A stretch of DNA of 64,000 nucleotides from Anastrepha obliqua (GCF_027943255.1 NC_072893.1:83149784-83213783); one strand, 5' to 3'. Positions 33,591 to 46,544 are shown, numbered from the stretch's first letter. Made by a program: numbers and translations. Notes: a model not told the origin generated them from the letters alone.

Positions 33591-35784
33591 CGTATGTTTC
33601 ACTGTTTTCCAATTGAGACAATTAAGTAATCAATGCGAATGAAACAATGTGTATTGGATACTGATGGCAGGCTTATTAAGTCAAATCAGATTTATCAAAA
33701 ACTTGTTTATATTACCTTAACTCATAAATGATCATTGCCACAATGAGGTTCAATAAAAATCTGCATAAGCTTTTAAGTCCTACTTTTTTAATTTTTCTTT
33801 ATTTAGTTATAATTTTCTGCATTTCTGCTGGGTTCTAGGTATCTTGTTCATAAACTTAAAAATGAATTCGACATTAAAATCAAAATTGTTTAAAATCGTC
33901 CATTAAAGGTATAATTGGCTTTTCGCTAATAGGTATTAACTCAAAATCGGAAGATTGTTTAAAACTTGCCCATTAACTAAACAAGAAGTTTTTTCTAAAC
34001 ATAAAATTTTGTACAAAAATTCTGATAAACATTTTTTCAAATTAGTCCCTTCGAACTTATCGGCCCAAGTCCATTTAGCTTCATATGTAATGGTTAAGAA
34101 ATTTTAAAATTTTTATTATTAAGTCTGCCGAATGAAACGTTGTGAGTACTAAACCCATTTTTTTATAAAATTTGCTAACTAATCAGCCTTTTTGTGTTAA
34201 AATTTTGCACCTTTATGAAGAGTTTGTTGCTGTTAACCAATTAATTAATGTTCCATATTTTACTTTTATCAACTACTCTTTAATGAATTCAAAGTCCATT
34301 ACGAAAACCACATCGTGTATTATGTTCCGCCACAAAGGAATTAATTTACACATACATGCACACATACACTCGCCAGAGCTGGAAACTTTCAATTTTCAAT
34401 TCAATCAGTCAAAAGCGGTATAGTGGCGCAGACAGCGGTGACCAACCAAACAGCGACGCCTCTCTCATCTACCCGAAGAGTCAGCCATATTACGACGAAC
34501 TTTTAAGAGCTGAACACCCACGACCAGTAATATGCAGGCACTCCTATTTAAATATACTATGCGCTTATGTGGGTGTGTGTGCGACTATGCTGGTACTAAC
34601 GTTTTATGCTCAATATAAACAAAAGTGAATGCTGAAATATGCATGAGAAAAGTGCGAGGGGGGAAGTGGCAATGCTTGTGACAAATTAAAAATAAAGCGT
34701 CATATTTATTATGCACAAAAAACGTAAGTAAATTTGGATTATATGTATATATTATGTGTGCAGGTGGATATGTGTGAATGCATGTGTGGATGTGGTGGCA
34801 TGTTTAAATAGATATAAAGTTCATACATTTTTGTATACACGTACGTATATATGTATTTGTATTTAAGCCTTTACAGCTATTCAATGCATGTGCCGGCGTT
34901 TGTTTGTTTTACAACTTTATAGCATGTATGTGTGTGTGTGAGTGTGGTTTTCTTCATTTATAATTAATGGCAGTGCTGCCACGAAGCGTTACCCTTCCCC
35001 TATAGCAGCAGCTCGGTCACATTAACGGTGGAACGGTGATGTGTTGTGTGGCAATAGCTGTTCATTGCATGCAACAACTCACAATAAAGTGAACCAAAAA
35101 ACATATGTATGGATGTATGCGTGCATACAAATATCCAACTGCGTAAATGTAGCAATGGCGCCAACCACCGACTATTTACTTAAATAGCAGCGACCATTGA
35201 AGCGCCCGAGCAGACTTGTTTGTGGGAAATATGGGTACACAAGTGTGTGTGTATGCTTTCAGACGCTTACCCTGTAGAAATGTTCCGAAATTTACGAATG
35301 TATACTATACCTATATTAGCTAAAGTAAAATGTTTTGAGCATTTCACGCTAGATGCCTTCTTAATATGAGCCTTATGCAATTTAATTTCCAGGGTTTTGG
35401 GATCTCCTCACTTCCTGGGCAATGGAAGAAGGTTATCAGAAAGTGCCCCATTTTCGAGGCTTATATTACCAGAGCGGAATCATTGGAACCACTGCCTTGA
35501 CAAGGCTGGGTCCAAATTTTGTTTGGCTGCCTATTCCGATTATTTTTACTTTGGTCGTAGTGCTACTAGAGAATTTCCTCTTTCTTATTATTATTATATT
35601 TTGGAATGCTGCTACGTACAACTGCTCCCACTAAATGCACAACTGCCCCCAAATATGCGCCTTAAACTGTTTTTAAACTAGGCCATTTTGTTGTTGTTGT
35701 AGCAGTTCATTTGCTGGTCATGTTGTTACGCTGCAGTAGCGGTGGGTATTTTAATATAGGTAAAGGTAGCAGATCAAACACTCT
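33591..35784. other. mostly unannotated spacer with TG/CA-rich DNA
   Basis: 34700-35270 is rich in TGTGTG and TATGTA words. No repeat shared with the rest of the window was seen apart from a TTGTTGTTGTTGTAGC motif (35689) that recurs at about 55502. One short open frame is listed separately. Confidence 0.35.
34356..34628 (+). CDS. unrecognised short open frame with hydrophobic C-terminus
   Basis: I do not recognise this 90-codon frame. Its start lies in a CACATACA low-complexity run, so the Met is doubtful. The plausible part begins after an AG at about 34409 (CAATCAG), a possible splice acceptor. It reads RYSGADSGDQPNSDASLIYP, then PYYDELLRAEHPRP, then a 17-20 residue hydrophobic segment (LNILCAYVGVCATMLVLTFY) and YAQYKQK. 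An AATAAA follows about 60 bp after the stop. It could be a last exon encoding a C-terminal membrane anchor, or chance. No conservation evidence is available. Confidence 0.15.
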   Translation: MHTYTRQSWKLSIFNSISQKRYSGADSGDQPNSDASLIYPKSQPYYDELLRAEHPRPVICRHSYLNILCAYVGVCATMLVLTFYAQYKQK

Positions 35785-36780
35785 GCATATAACACCTCTC
35801 CATCCAAACCAACATGCGTACAGGGCAGGAAGGACACGGCACCATATCAGCCATGTACGAAGATCCAAAGTGCCATTGGCTGTAAGGAAACTGTTCTCTG
35901 TGCCTACCTCGATATCAAGGAAGCTTTAGACAACGCCTTTCACTCGGGGGTATATTGCGCATGTTGTGACTTACTGCAAAAGAGTTGTAACCCTGACAAA
36001 AAGGTGGTATGCTGGGATAGGTCTAGACATAAACCCGTCCAAAATCGCCACCATTCCTTTTACCAGGAAAAGAGTTTTAACTGGAATGAGAGAGATTAGC
36101 ATAGACGGGGTTGCTATGTCTTAGTTTCGTCAACGGAGTTAAATGCCTTGGACTTGTCCTAGATGCCAAGCTTAGCTGGAAGAGGCATGCTGACGCCACC
36201 CTGCACAAAGCAAAAAAAGCTCTCATGATGTTCAATCATCTAGCAGGAAAATTCAGGGGTTGTAGCCTAAGGATCTTAAGCTGGATGTACATTCTGATAA
36301 TAAGACCAATGGCGACATATGGAGCGGTCGATTGGGCATTGAGAGTCACTTCCTCAATGGTGTGGGCAGCGCTAACGAAGCTTCAGCACTTAGCATGCGT
36401 GTGCATCACGGCGCCGATGTGGGCCTGCCCTATAGTTGCGATGGAGGTGATGCTTGAGTTGACACTACTTCATACATTTATTCAGCAATCGGCCAAGCGT
36501 ACCCTGCTGAATAATACCAGAGAAGGTTTCGGGAGAGGAAAAGTAATATCATCTAAAAACGTGGAACTGTTGAGGATGAGATGATATCACTAAAGTCATC
36601 AAATTCGAAAAGAAGTTCTGAATTGAACTGAACGATAAGTCAAACTGGAGTAGACGTGCATTTGAAAAGAAACTCCAGGAGTGTACCTTGCACTGGTAAA
36701 CAGATGGCTCGAATAATTCAGAAGGCTGGAATCTGAACGCTCTGTGCCGATGGGTAGTTTTCCAGAAAATGATTTCACCA
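35785..36780 (+). pseudogene. R1-like non-LTR RT relic with the catalytic centre deleted
   Basis: The plus strand reads HPNQHAYRAGR, then (frameshift) AYLDIKEALDNAF, with the first catalytic Asp in DIKEA. It then jumps, without QGG or YADD boxes, to AGIGLDINPSKIATIPFTRK. After a stop comes the thumb: NGVKCLGLVLDAKLSWKRHA, TYGAVDWALR and KLQHLACVCITA. Near 36690 a TDGSNNSEGWNLNALC-like stretch suggests the start of RNase H. A deletion of about 350-400 bp removed the RT active site. The remaining 36111-36584 frame is open but catalytically empty. Confidence 0.82.
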
Positions 36781-37083
36781 AAAGATGAAGTTAACTCGTC
36801 AAAATTTTCTTGCGACGCACTGATCAACTTACTCAGACTACTGGCGCAGTTAGCCACTCTGAAACGTTGGTACGATGGGTTCGTGAAGGGGGTCCAAAAA
36901 CTGTTATTGTGCTGGATATAATCGTTGTTGTGATATAATCGTCACGTGATATATCGCGAGTGGCATTCTTGGGCATTGATAGAACCAGCGTACATTTAAT
37001 ACTGCATGAAGATATGTTCTCGTTAGATACATCATAATTTAACAATTGCCTGAAAGTGTGCTCATGTCGATTGGTATAAAGAA

Positions 37084-37950
37084 ATGTTGAAGAAGTTCGG
37101 GGGCGGTGGTTCAAAGCACGCCTATAATATTTTATCAGGTGGCGAGCTTAAACTCACCAAAGTTGTTCGCAGTGGATGCTTCTCTAAGCAAATGGTCGTA
37201 ACCATTTGTGCTCTTGAAGAAACAGAACTAACCGAATCCTTCTTCAGCAAGATAATCAAGCTCTCACGTATTGGCTTACATAACAGAATTTTTAAACACT
37301 CAGAAGATGAAGACTTTTACCGAAAAATAATTTTTTCGGATGAAGCTCATTTCCATCTCGGCGGGTATGTTAACAAGCAGAATTGCTGCATTTGGGTCTC
37401 AGAAAACCCGCACGCACTCGAAGAAAAGTCGATGCATTCACAACGAGTCACTGTTTGGTGCGGATTTTGGTCGAGAGGCATCATTGGTCCATTTTTCTTC
37501 GAAAATGAGCGAGGAGTGGCCGTAACCGTCAATGGAGAGCGTTACCGGGCCATGTTGAACGAATTTTTGTTCCGAGAAATTGAAGAGGAGGATATTGGTG
37601 GCATTTGGTTCCAACAAAATGGCACTACTTGCCACACAGCGAATGCTACGATCAATCTTTTGCGCACTGTCTTCGAAGATCGCATTATCAGCCGAAATTC
37701 TGATATCGTTTGGCCGCCTCGGAGCTGCGATTTGACGCCGTTGGATTATTATCTTTGGGGTGCCGTCAAAGACCAGTGTTATGCCAACAAACCAGCAACA
37801 ATTGATGCACTGAAGACCAACATACGCGATGTCATAGCTGAAATACAGCCGCATACAATCGAAAATGTGTTGAAAAATTGGACCGATCGTATGGGATGGT
37901 GCATGGCTAGCCGCGACAGCCATATGAATGAAGTTGCGTTCCATCAATAA
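37084..37950 (+). pseudogene. DDE transposase with one catalytic Asp changed to Asn
   Basis: An open frame of 288 codons. The first 65 or so do not resemble the family: the DNA-binding domain is lost or shifted. From DEDFYRKIIFSDEAHFHLGG (first catalytic Asp) it follows the Tc1/mariner-superfamily DDE fold: GYVNKQNCCIWVSENPHALE, MHSQRVTVWCGFWSRGIIGP, VTVNGERYRAMLNEF, then FQQNGTTCHTA. Relatives, including the 14 kb and 20.8 kb copies, have QDGATCH or EDGATCH here, so the second catalytic Asp is Asn. The third is present in PPRSCDLTPLDYYLWG. The C-terminus (NEVAFHQ, stop) is complete. A terminal repeat, in reverse complement TAAAGGGTCCGCCATATA, ends near 38055. I found no left repeat. Confidence 0.9.
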
Positions 37951-38055
37951 CCGGAAGAATTGTACTTCAAAATAAAAAAAAACAGTTTGGAAAAATATTC
38001 AGTAGTTTCTTTTTTATAGCATTTTTAATTCCGTAAAGTTATATGGCGGACCCTT

Positions 38056-39869
38056 TACCATAAATCATGTTTTTCGACTTTTTCAACTATTTGCATTTGC
38101 CCGCGCTCAATATAGTGATGTAAATGGACTCGAAACTTTTATAAACCTATGTCAATATATAGGTGCTCTGATTGTAGCTGGTTTTTATAGGCACAAATTG
38201 ATAGAATTCAAGTGTTTCGTTTAGAACGAATATTTAGAAATTTTTTAGCTCTAGCTAAGTCATAGATGAGAGCTAGAAATAGTCAAACAAGATCAAGCTC
38301 TTTTTTATGTTTGCTCGCAAGCATATATCAAAATATTTCTCCACCTTTGTAGTTAATAAGATCATAAAGCGTATCAGCGCCAGTGAAAGCAAAGTGAAGA
38401 GATTATATTTGCTATGAAAATAACTCATAGTCTAAAATGAATATCCATGTAAGAGCATAACCGAAATTTTTGTATAAAATGCATTAAAGGAAAGTTTCTT
38501 CGAATTGAACTCAATACTTTTACTTCTTCTGATTATTGCTTTTTTAAAGAATAAAATGATTTTTTAAGCAGTTTTGGTAGCCTGCTACTGCCTTTTATTA
38601 TACATCTTATATGTATAAAAATATAAACAATATGGTAAGGAACGCACTATATGTAAGCTTTTTTGGAAGATGAAATTCAGATTAAAACGCATACCTATAC
38701 ACAAAATGCAAAACTTCTTAGAATCCACTTCATTAAGGTCTGACGTTTTGCACATGAAAACTTAATTGCGTAGGCTTCTTCCTATTCCTGGAAGTCTAAA
38801 TACCAACGAATGCGTTTGAGAGAAGCGATTATTGCATCCACGTGGTTGTAATCTATGGAGAAGATTCAGATGGAATCGCAATGATATTCTTTTTTCGATA
38901 TTGTCGTTATTTCACTCTGTCAAATCGCTCACATTCTGCATTTTTAAATTTGGCCTCTAGTAACGTTTAGTGTTTCTGATCATGATTACTTCGTAAAAAT
39001 TTCAGTGAAGTATAGTCGAATCCATAGCCGTTAAAAATTCGTCTTATTTTATAATTATTATCATGTAATTTTCAACGAAAAAATTAAAGAAATAGATTCG
39101 AATTAGGTCTCCAGTCCGTCAACTTTATAATCTTCTCATATGAGATGAAGCCACAATCAACACACAAAACTTGCCAAAACTTGAAAAGTTGAAAGTATGC
39201 TGCTATGTGCAGCGCTTTTAACGAGTTTTATCAATACTTTGTCCAGTTTTGAAAATTTTTCTTATTTTTTTTTATATTCATTATTTTTTGTAAACTTACA
39301 GCTCACTGTCTAACAAGATATATGTATATCCAATTCTCAAATTTCATTTTAAAAAAATTTTAATTTAACAAACTTTCCATCCCAATTCCACAGTTTTTAA
39401 TTATAATATCGAGAAGGATTTTTGGTAAGCAGTTTTAAAGCTTACTAAATTTTAGAATAATAAAATGCAAGTTAGAATTTGCTAAAAACCCGGTTGGTTT
39501 TTATAATTTTTTTCTTTGACAGAGTTGCACAATTTTTCGCTACAAGAAGAATTGTCCTGCAATTATTATATGTTTACTGGACCATTAACGCAGCGAACGA
39601 TAACCACCATTCATTATATATCACTCACAGTTATAACTTTTTCATGACTTTTTCTCTTTTCTTTTGAAAAGTTTTTTCCTATTTTAAGGCAAACTCCCGC
39701 TTTTTTCATTTTCGGTCGACCGTGCGCTCTTTTCCCTTGCGGGTTCCACTCAAAGGCTATTTTCGCAATATTAGTGTTACTTTTTCGAAGCGTATAGCAA
39801 ATTCAGCTCGATTTTCTTTTTTTAATTACTGAATTGGTGGGCATTCCATGTGTGAGTTCGTGGAAATCC
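38056..39869. other. unannotated AT-rich spacer
   Basis: No recognised element. Poly-T/poly-A runs and short AT-rich open frames only. Confidence 0.35.
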
Positions 39870-40650
39870 AGATTTGAGATGGTATTTTAGCCAGAAAACT
39901 CAGCAGGTTATGTGTAGGCATTTGTTAATAAAAACGAGATATTTATTGGAGATTGCGTCAGTAACTTTCCATGCCTCAGAATCATACAGAAAGCCTAATT
40001 TAATGCTAGTGTTGAAGGTCTACAGTTTAGTATTTCGGGATTTAACATTTGAGTCTTAATTTACGTCAGCATCTGCTCCGCTATTATTTGTTATCACACT
40101 ACCCAGATAAGTGAACTGTACAGCGTCATCAATTGATACAGTTTCGGCATCCAGATGGATGGTTAGAGTTTTTCTGCCATGCGCATGAGTTTTGCCTTGG
40201 TCATGTTTCTCTTCGGACCCACCAGCCGCGCGTTTTCCACGAGACTTTCTAATTTTTTTATTTATGCCGTTCAGCGAATGTGAAAGAAAGCATATGGCTT
40301 CCCCGTAATCCAGATCACTCAGCTTTTGAAAGGGATTCCATGAATTCTCTCCGGAGCTTCGCAATCAAATTTCTTCAAGATCCCGCCCCTCACTAATATA
40401 AACAGCAGAAGTAGTAAAATATAGCCTTGGCGCACCCCAATTGTTATTGGAAACTTCTCGCTATATTTCGTTATTTTGTCTGGTTCACCACTGATTTATA
40501 GTGCTTCCTAGGTAGCGTTTCTATTGTTAGTGTAGAAAGCATGCTCGAAATCAACAAAAAAGAAGCAGAGGGGAATGGTATTCTGATGACTGTTGACGAT
40601 GATGCTGTGGTTGAAAATATGCAGCAACTAAAAATAAAATTTTTTTTGCA
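39870..40650 (-). pseudogene. RTE/L1-like non-LTR RT relic
   Basis: The minus strand gives VDFEHAFYT (the DFxxAFD box, about 40550), an RQG-like stretch with a LLLLLFIL run (about 40400), and in the 40056-40364 frame KTLTIHLDAETVSIDDAVQF then TYLGSVITNNSGADADVN. With frame changes to 39870 it reads KVTDAISNKYLVFINKCL. This matches the family with the order 'DGE.I..V..FTYLGSxI...GG...DV..RI.KA', 'SE(T)WK.T..I...L..F.NKCLR'. YADD is not visible and stops are frequent. Confidence 0.72.
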
Positions 40651-41799
40651 AATTGTTTTTTCGGTTAAAAATATCCGAAGATATTTGATTTAAAAATATG
40701 CATACTAATATTTTTAGAGTTTTATACAAATCAAAATAATTATTATTACAATTTTTTTTTTAATGTAGGTTATATCTTTTGCTAATTTTGAGTAAATTAA
40801 ATTTGAGTTTAGCCCTAATTTTGAGTAAGAATTAAAATATATAAAATAAATTCTTCAAATACTGAATCCGAGTGCTGCGGCTCCAAAATTATTGGAAGCT
40901 TTCCGATCCACTATTTTGTGTACACCAACTATCGGTTGTTTCCGACTATATTCAGGATAATTTTATCCCTAACTGACTAATGACGGCAAAACTATCAATG
41001 ATCACAAAAGCATATGCCATATTAGCTTAAAAATCTTTTCACTACATCCACTGAAATTAAGTAGAGTATTTTTTGTTTCCCAAAATTTTCAAATTAATAC
41101 CATAAAGGACTACAGTAAGGTATCAAAAATACAATTTTATAAACCAGTAATTTTTTTGCAGTGTTTTATAAAACAAAACAATTTTTTCACTACTAAAAAC
41201 ATTTGCATGAAAAACTCTCCATGTCAACTGAATATATGCACCGTGTCAGTTTTTCTTTTTAAAAAAATAAGCAGTTGAAATGATCGGAATAGAGGTGACA
41301 GCATTGTGGTTACTTTGATTCCTGAAGCGATAGAAAAAACCGAAACCAAATCACAGTAACTTCATTTTTTCGTATAAAGTAGCCTTCGATTTCCCTTCAG
41401 GGCAATAGCAATGCCGTTAGCACGGCCCAGGTGTTTTTGCATCTTTCCTCGGGTATGGCTTGTGGCGATACGCGAGCAAGCATAAATTCATACACACATA
41501 CATACATATGTGCATATGAACGTATAAGTGCAATATAAATAAAATATTGATGTGCTCTTATGTGTTGCATGTGTGACTGTTGCATGCCCTCGTGATAAGT
41601 TTTAACCGTAAAATGTCGTTTATTTCGATATTATTACCGCAGGCACGCAAAGCTAAATAAATGGGAATGATTGAATGAATGCGTGTATTTTGAGAAGGGC
41701 AAATGGACCTCAATTGAATATACCACATACATACATACATATACTATATGTATGCATAGGAAGGACGGCTTGTAATACTAAAATCTAAGGTACTTAGCG
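40651..41799. other. unannotated spacer
   Basis: AT-rich, with CATACATA words at 41490-41750. Nothing recognised. Confidence 0.35.
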
Positions 41800-42560
41800 G
41801 ACTTGGAGCTGGCAGCTCAGAGCGCATGGAAGCAAAAAAACGTTATGAGGATCACGGTTGGTAGACACGAAATATTCTCACAGGAGGCGATTAAGTATCT
41901 CGGAGTCATGCTCGACACGAGGCTAAGCTTCAAGCATCATTTGGCAGCAGTTAATTGTAAAGCAGCGGCTGTCAATGGCGCACTCACAAGAATCCTGCCT
42001 AACATAGGTGGCCCGCAAGGAGAGGATACGACGCATATCGACTGTGATGGACTTTTTTGTATTATTATTATTTATGCAGCGCCGATTGGGCTGAGGCTAA
42101 ACATATCCATATGCGTGAGGTAGTTCGCACCCACAGACGCAGCGCACTACGTACTGCATGCGCTTATAGACCGGTATCAGACGACGCAATATGCGTTGTT
42201 ACTAGAAAGATGCCTGTGATGGAGTTGTATCGCCTATATGGAGTAAAAGGAGTGAAACCGACGGTAGGAGAAAAGCAGTCGAGAGAACGCGATTGATGGT
42301 CGAGTGGCAAAGAAGACGGGATGAGTCAATCAAAGGCCGGTGGACTTACAAACTTATTCCATATCTTGAAGGGTGGATGAATAGGAAACAAGCGATATTG
42401 ACTACTACCTAACTCAGATACTCACCGGATATGGCTGCTTCTTTAAATATCTAAACCGTTTCCAGCTGGCCGACAGCCCGCTTTGCTCTAGGTGCTCGAA
42501 TACAGTCGAGAGCGCAGAACAACTGCAGGAACAACAGCGACAGCAGCAGGAGAAGTTGTA
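41800..42560 (+). pseudogene. R1-type LINE ORF2 C-terminal part (thumb and knuckle)
   Basis: The plus strand reads RITVGRHEIFSQEAIKYLGV, MLDTRLSFKHHL and NGALTRILPNIGGPQG. After a frame change it gives YLCSADWAEA, then RRSALRTACAYRPVSDDAIC, VVTRKMPVMEL, and WQRRRDESIKGRWTYKLIPY. The next frame gives a TQILTGYGCFFKYLNRFQLA stretch and PLCSRCSNTVESAEQ (Cys knuckle). This is the region after RT in R1-clade ORF2 proteins. The endonuclease and RT core are absent, so it is a 5'-truncated insertion. A lineage distinct from the 30.5 kb relic. Confidence 0.88.
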
Positions 42561-43459
42561 GAAAGATAGATTAGGTATAAAATACTATTAAAATATTTAA
42601 TTAATTAGGTAGCAAGGTCAGCTAGATTATTTCCTAAGTAGTGTACTTAATCTAGCTAAGTCATAATTCGGCAGTTTTGAGGAAAAAAGGAAGAAAAAAA
42701 CAAAAAAAAACCTTATAAATAATATAGCTATATATATGTATTATATTCGCTTAGCAGTTAGCTTTTACAGGTGGGCAGTGGAGATCAACTGTTTTAGACA
42801 TACCGACGACAGGTGCTTGAGCCAGACACTCACAACAGTACCAAACAGAAGACAAGAGAAATAGTTTGTGAGTGTTGGGATATTGCACATTTTCCGAGGT
42901 TTCACTTCCTCCACAGTGGCCTGAAAAGACAGGGAGGAGTGAATACTATCGATGGCGTAAAGTCTCCATACGCCGACAGGAGCGGAACCTGGACGCAGGA
43001 ACCTGTTGTGTCAATTGACATAAACGCTGCTCCACCTTGAAGAAATTCTAACGCGGTTCCAGAGTGGAAATCAGCCAAAAAGGCGGAATCTAATAGTGTT
43101 AATGGGAGCATGGCCCACATGCCATTGGTGTAACGGCACCTTTGAGGATGCTTCTGACATTTTGATTTACACTTTCTGACTAAAAAAAAAACGAAAAGAA
43201 GAGAGGTACTTAGCGGTGAAGCACTGATAACTCTAATTATGTAACTCATTACTCCTACACGTAGGACATGCTTTTTTTATTTTCATTTGATTCACTTACA
43301 GTTATCCCTGGAACGAGCAACAAACATGTCTGACCAGAAACTGTAAATTCTCGAAATTTGCCTCGACTGAATTCCTTATTAAAAAGAGAAATACGGCAAT
43401 TTTTCAAGAAGTGTTTTCGGTTGTTGACGATTCAGCATATTCGTACGCAATTGTAGAAC
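42561..43459. other. possible 3' UTR of the R1-type element, then spacer
   Basis: 42561-42720 (A-rich, with two close TAGCTAAGTCA/TCAGCTAGA words) could be the R1-type 3' UTR. 42760-43250 has a 75-codon plus frame without recognised motifs. Confidence 0.3.
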
Positions 43460-43700
43460 AAAAATGTGTTTAGCTGTTGCAAAATGAATAGAGGCCCCCG
43501 ATTTCACCCGATCGAAGAATTAATGTGTGGCTGATAGCAGAAGTAGTGGAAATTAGCAAGGAATGAATAGGAGTAATTTTACATGAATATCTACCATATA
43601 CCTGCAAACAATTAAAGGCCTTGACTAACAACTCTCGACAAGTATCAACGATTGACGTGTTATAAAGATCGGGTTGCGAAACATAGCTTAAAGGCTACGT
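43460..43700 (+). pseudogene. mariner-type transposase linker fragment
   Basis: The plus strand reads RRINVWLIAEVVEISKE, a stop, IGVILHEYLPY, then KALTNNSRQ. This resembles the second half of the mariner helix-turn-helix and the KW(V)P..LT..Q linker (ISKERVxxILHEYL). It is short and damaged, with no catalytic residues. Confidence 0.45.
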
Positions 43701-44339
43701 AATATTCAGAAATCAAACCACTAACCTGCCCTTTGCTCTTGGCTCATAGTCATTTTTTTATTTTCTCTAAAAATATAATTAAGTAGACAAAGACTACCTG
43801 ACGACAGTAAGGGAAAGGCGGAAGTATAAACATGTAATTAAGTTGAGCTGGATAATATTAGAAAATAAAAAATGTAAAGCCATGCCACAGCAATGACATT
43901 CACCTTTGGTACGCAAACTTGGCATTACGGTAATTTACTTTATTCCTTCTTCTAAAAGCACTTAATCGGCAGAGTTTTTTTATAAAAAAATTCTAACTAC
44001 TTTATTTTATTTTTCTTTTTTTTTTACTTAATCATTTAATAGTCTAAAAATGCAATATTTTTTAAAGACTATGAAAACCAGATTAATGCTAAATAATTCA
44101 ATCAAAAGAAAATTAAACTTATAATTTACTAGTTTAATTGTATTGAATGAAAGAAACATTTCTTATAATTTACACAGAAATAATATTAGATAATACTTAA
44201 AATTTAGTTCAACACTTCATTTAGTAACAATATGAGGTGGATCTTTGTTGAAGAAAAACCTAAGCCAATAAGATTTGAAAGCGAAATAAATTCTCTCTAA
44301 GTTATAGAAATCGGATGATTTATTCTAACCATCCCTAAC

Positions 44340-45300
44340 CAGAAAATATTGAAACTAATTTTCTCAAGTAGTGATGAAAGTGATGTAGAGAATAGTCCTT
44401 CTAGCGTTTTTAGATTAATGAGCAAGCACCGACTTTTATATGGATTGAAAAAATCCAGAACCAGCAATGTGGTAGGAAGTGGGTCTAAGAGAACAAAAAA
44501 CGTAAAATCACTTGCTTATATAATATTTAAATTTAACTTACTTCTTCTACACCAAGCAACGACTTTATCTGAATCAGATTGAAGATTTATAGTCTGATGT
44601 ACGTGAAATCTCCGAGTATATCCTTAAATCATCAGCATAACAAATTTTTTTTATTAAAACAACACGGAAATTCATTAACAAAAATTATAAGAAGGAGGGG
44701 CCGTAGTACCTATACTACCCTGGGGTACACTAGGGGACGCCATAAAAGAAATAGGTGACGCTCCACCAATATTAACAATAAATTTGCGAGAGGAGAGATA
44801 GAATTTAATCCAATTTAAAACAATAGAGTGAAATTCTATAACTCTCAATTTGATAATTAAAACGGTTTGATTATCAAATGCGTTTTAAAAGTCTGTCCCA
44901 ACTTAAATTTTGTTTTTCTTTAAGATGATATACAACATTCAGAAAAAACTACAAGATTTGAAACAGTAGATCTACTTTCATGAAACCATGAGAAAAACAG
45001 AGATAAAACATTTAAATGCAAAATAAATTTTATCTTTCGCTATAAGTTCACATAACTGTGAAATAGGGGATAATTTGGCTATAATTGGCAATATTATTCT
45101 TATTGCCTCTTTTGAATACCCGATTCAAGCGATTTGTTGAACATTAATAAGAATGGATGGCTAATTCAGAGTAGAAGATAGCCCATCTACATCAGATTTT
45201 TTTGATGCCTTGAGTTGCCGAATCCCATCTTCAACATCAGACAGTATTAAAGTTAATGAACCAATATTGCCTGAGGAATTTATGTTTAATTGATATGTTT
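44340..45300 (-). pseudogene. Jockey/CR1-like RT relic with readable YADD
   Basis: Minus strand, with stops and frame changes: LILSDVEDGIRQLKASKKSD then VDGLSS (fingers, about 45170-45260), DF(stop)NAFDNQTVLIIKL (first catalytic Asp, about 44890), LNWIKFYLSSRKFIVNIGGA, SPSVPQGSIGT, then KICYADDLRIYSEISRTS. The YADD is intact at about 44625-44636. At least three stops and several frame changes lie between. The layout is like the 1 kb relic. Confidence 0.82.
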
Positions 45301-45850
45301 AAGTTGCATTCATCAATCAAATATGAAGATACTTCAAACTTTGCGCGGAAGAAATCTGCAAAAAGATTAGCTGCAACTAGCGAAGAATATGCTTGAGTTT
45401 CATCGAAAAGAATACTTGCGCATGATTTTCTGGATTCAACATATCGCCAGAATGAGCTAGGATTTTATTTTATGTCCAATTCGAACTTGAGCATATAAAT
45501 TCCTATCCAACGAACTAAGTTCTCTAGAAAAATGTAAATATTTATTTACATGAAATAAGATTGAAAATAGATCTTAGTCTTTCGAAAGTAGGATTGTTGG
45601 CAAGAAAATATTTAGCCCATTCCACTTCATAATTTTTTAAACAGAAATATTTGAACAATGAATTCCCATAGCACAGCGCTCAGAGTCAAGGCCACCGTCA
45701 ATGATAATACTTTTGGCTTTGATATCCACTCCGACAATAACTGCTGGTGTACGGATACCCGGTATCTCAGGACTATGTAACTGTGTTTCTCGCAGCACAC
45801 CGAAAGGTAGGATAGCACGCAGCGAGGTAAAACATACCTCATAGTAATAT

Positions 45851-45940
45851 ACGAGGTTTGTTAAAAAAATGAGGTTAATTTTCAAATATCGCGAGCTACG
45901 TACATTCGACTTTCGATTGTTTTTTTTTTATAATACCGAA
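45851..45940 (+). repeat. isolated 5' end of a mariner element
   Basis: ATACGAGGTTTGTTAAAAAA, then TTTTCAAATATCGCGAGCTA, CGTACATTCGACTTTCGATT matches the left end of the mariner at 54.4 kb (TTTTCAAATTTCGCGGGCTA, CATACATCTTACTTTCGATT). Its first bases match that element's right terminal repeat (TACGAGGTGTGTTCAAG in reverse complement). No transposase follows. Confidence 0.7.
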
Positions 45941-46544
45941 TACCGCATTTGTGGATAAATGGAAGAATGAAACTCCTGCTCACTATTTTTGCAATCGTTT
46001 GGGCTTACCAAGAGCCCAAAAACGAAATTTTGCCAAACGATTACTTAACCCATTGGTAAAATTTGAGACTTGGTATTTAGGTATCCTCTTCCCTTTCTAG
46101 AAATAACGAAGTGGCTATAGAAAATAGCACTCTTGGAAGCTTGACTACCAAATCAGCATGGGAGTGTGGTACTAAAATGGCGCTAGAAGCTAATTAAATA
46201 TATCTCAGTCCACGAAACACAACCTTTCAAATAGCAACAACTCCCCCTCCATCGGCGGTCAAATCTGGGCGAGAAAGGCCATACGCAGGTTTTAAAGAAA
46301 CCTCACACTCTCTCTGGCAAGGGAGATATCTTCTAAGCTGGCTTAGTTGGATAATTCACCGATGAATTCATCGATCATATAATTTCTTCTAACTTGATCT
46401 TAAATCTGTATCAGTTTTATAAAAAATAAACGATACTATTTTCGTTGAAGCTAAGACCATCATTATCGCTTAGCTTTCAGAATAACTAAATAGTGACTTC
46501 TTTAAACGGTATTATATTAGAATAGCGGTACTCTCTTTTACTGA

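Noticed and set aside
37438..37947. 169-codon minus-strand open frame
   Set aside because: It is the antisense shadow of the DDE transposase on the plus strand, which has clear family motifs.
45627..45885. 82-codon minus frame containing VIVGVDIKAKSIIIDGGLDS
   Set aside because: It looks protein-like in part but I could not match it to endonuclease or any family, and it overlaps the mariner 5' end.
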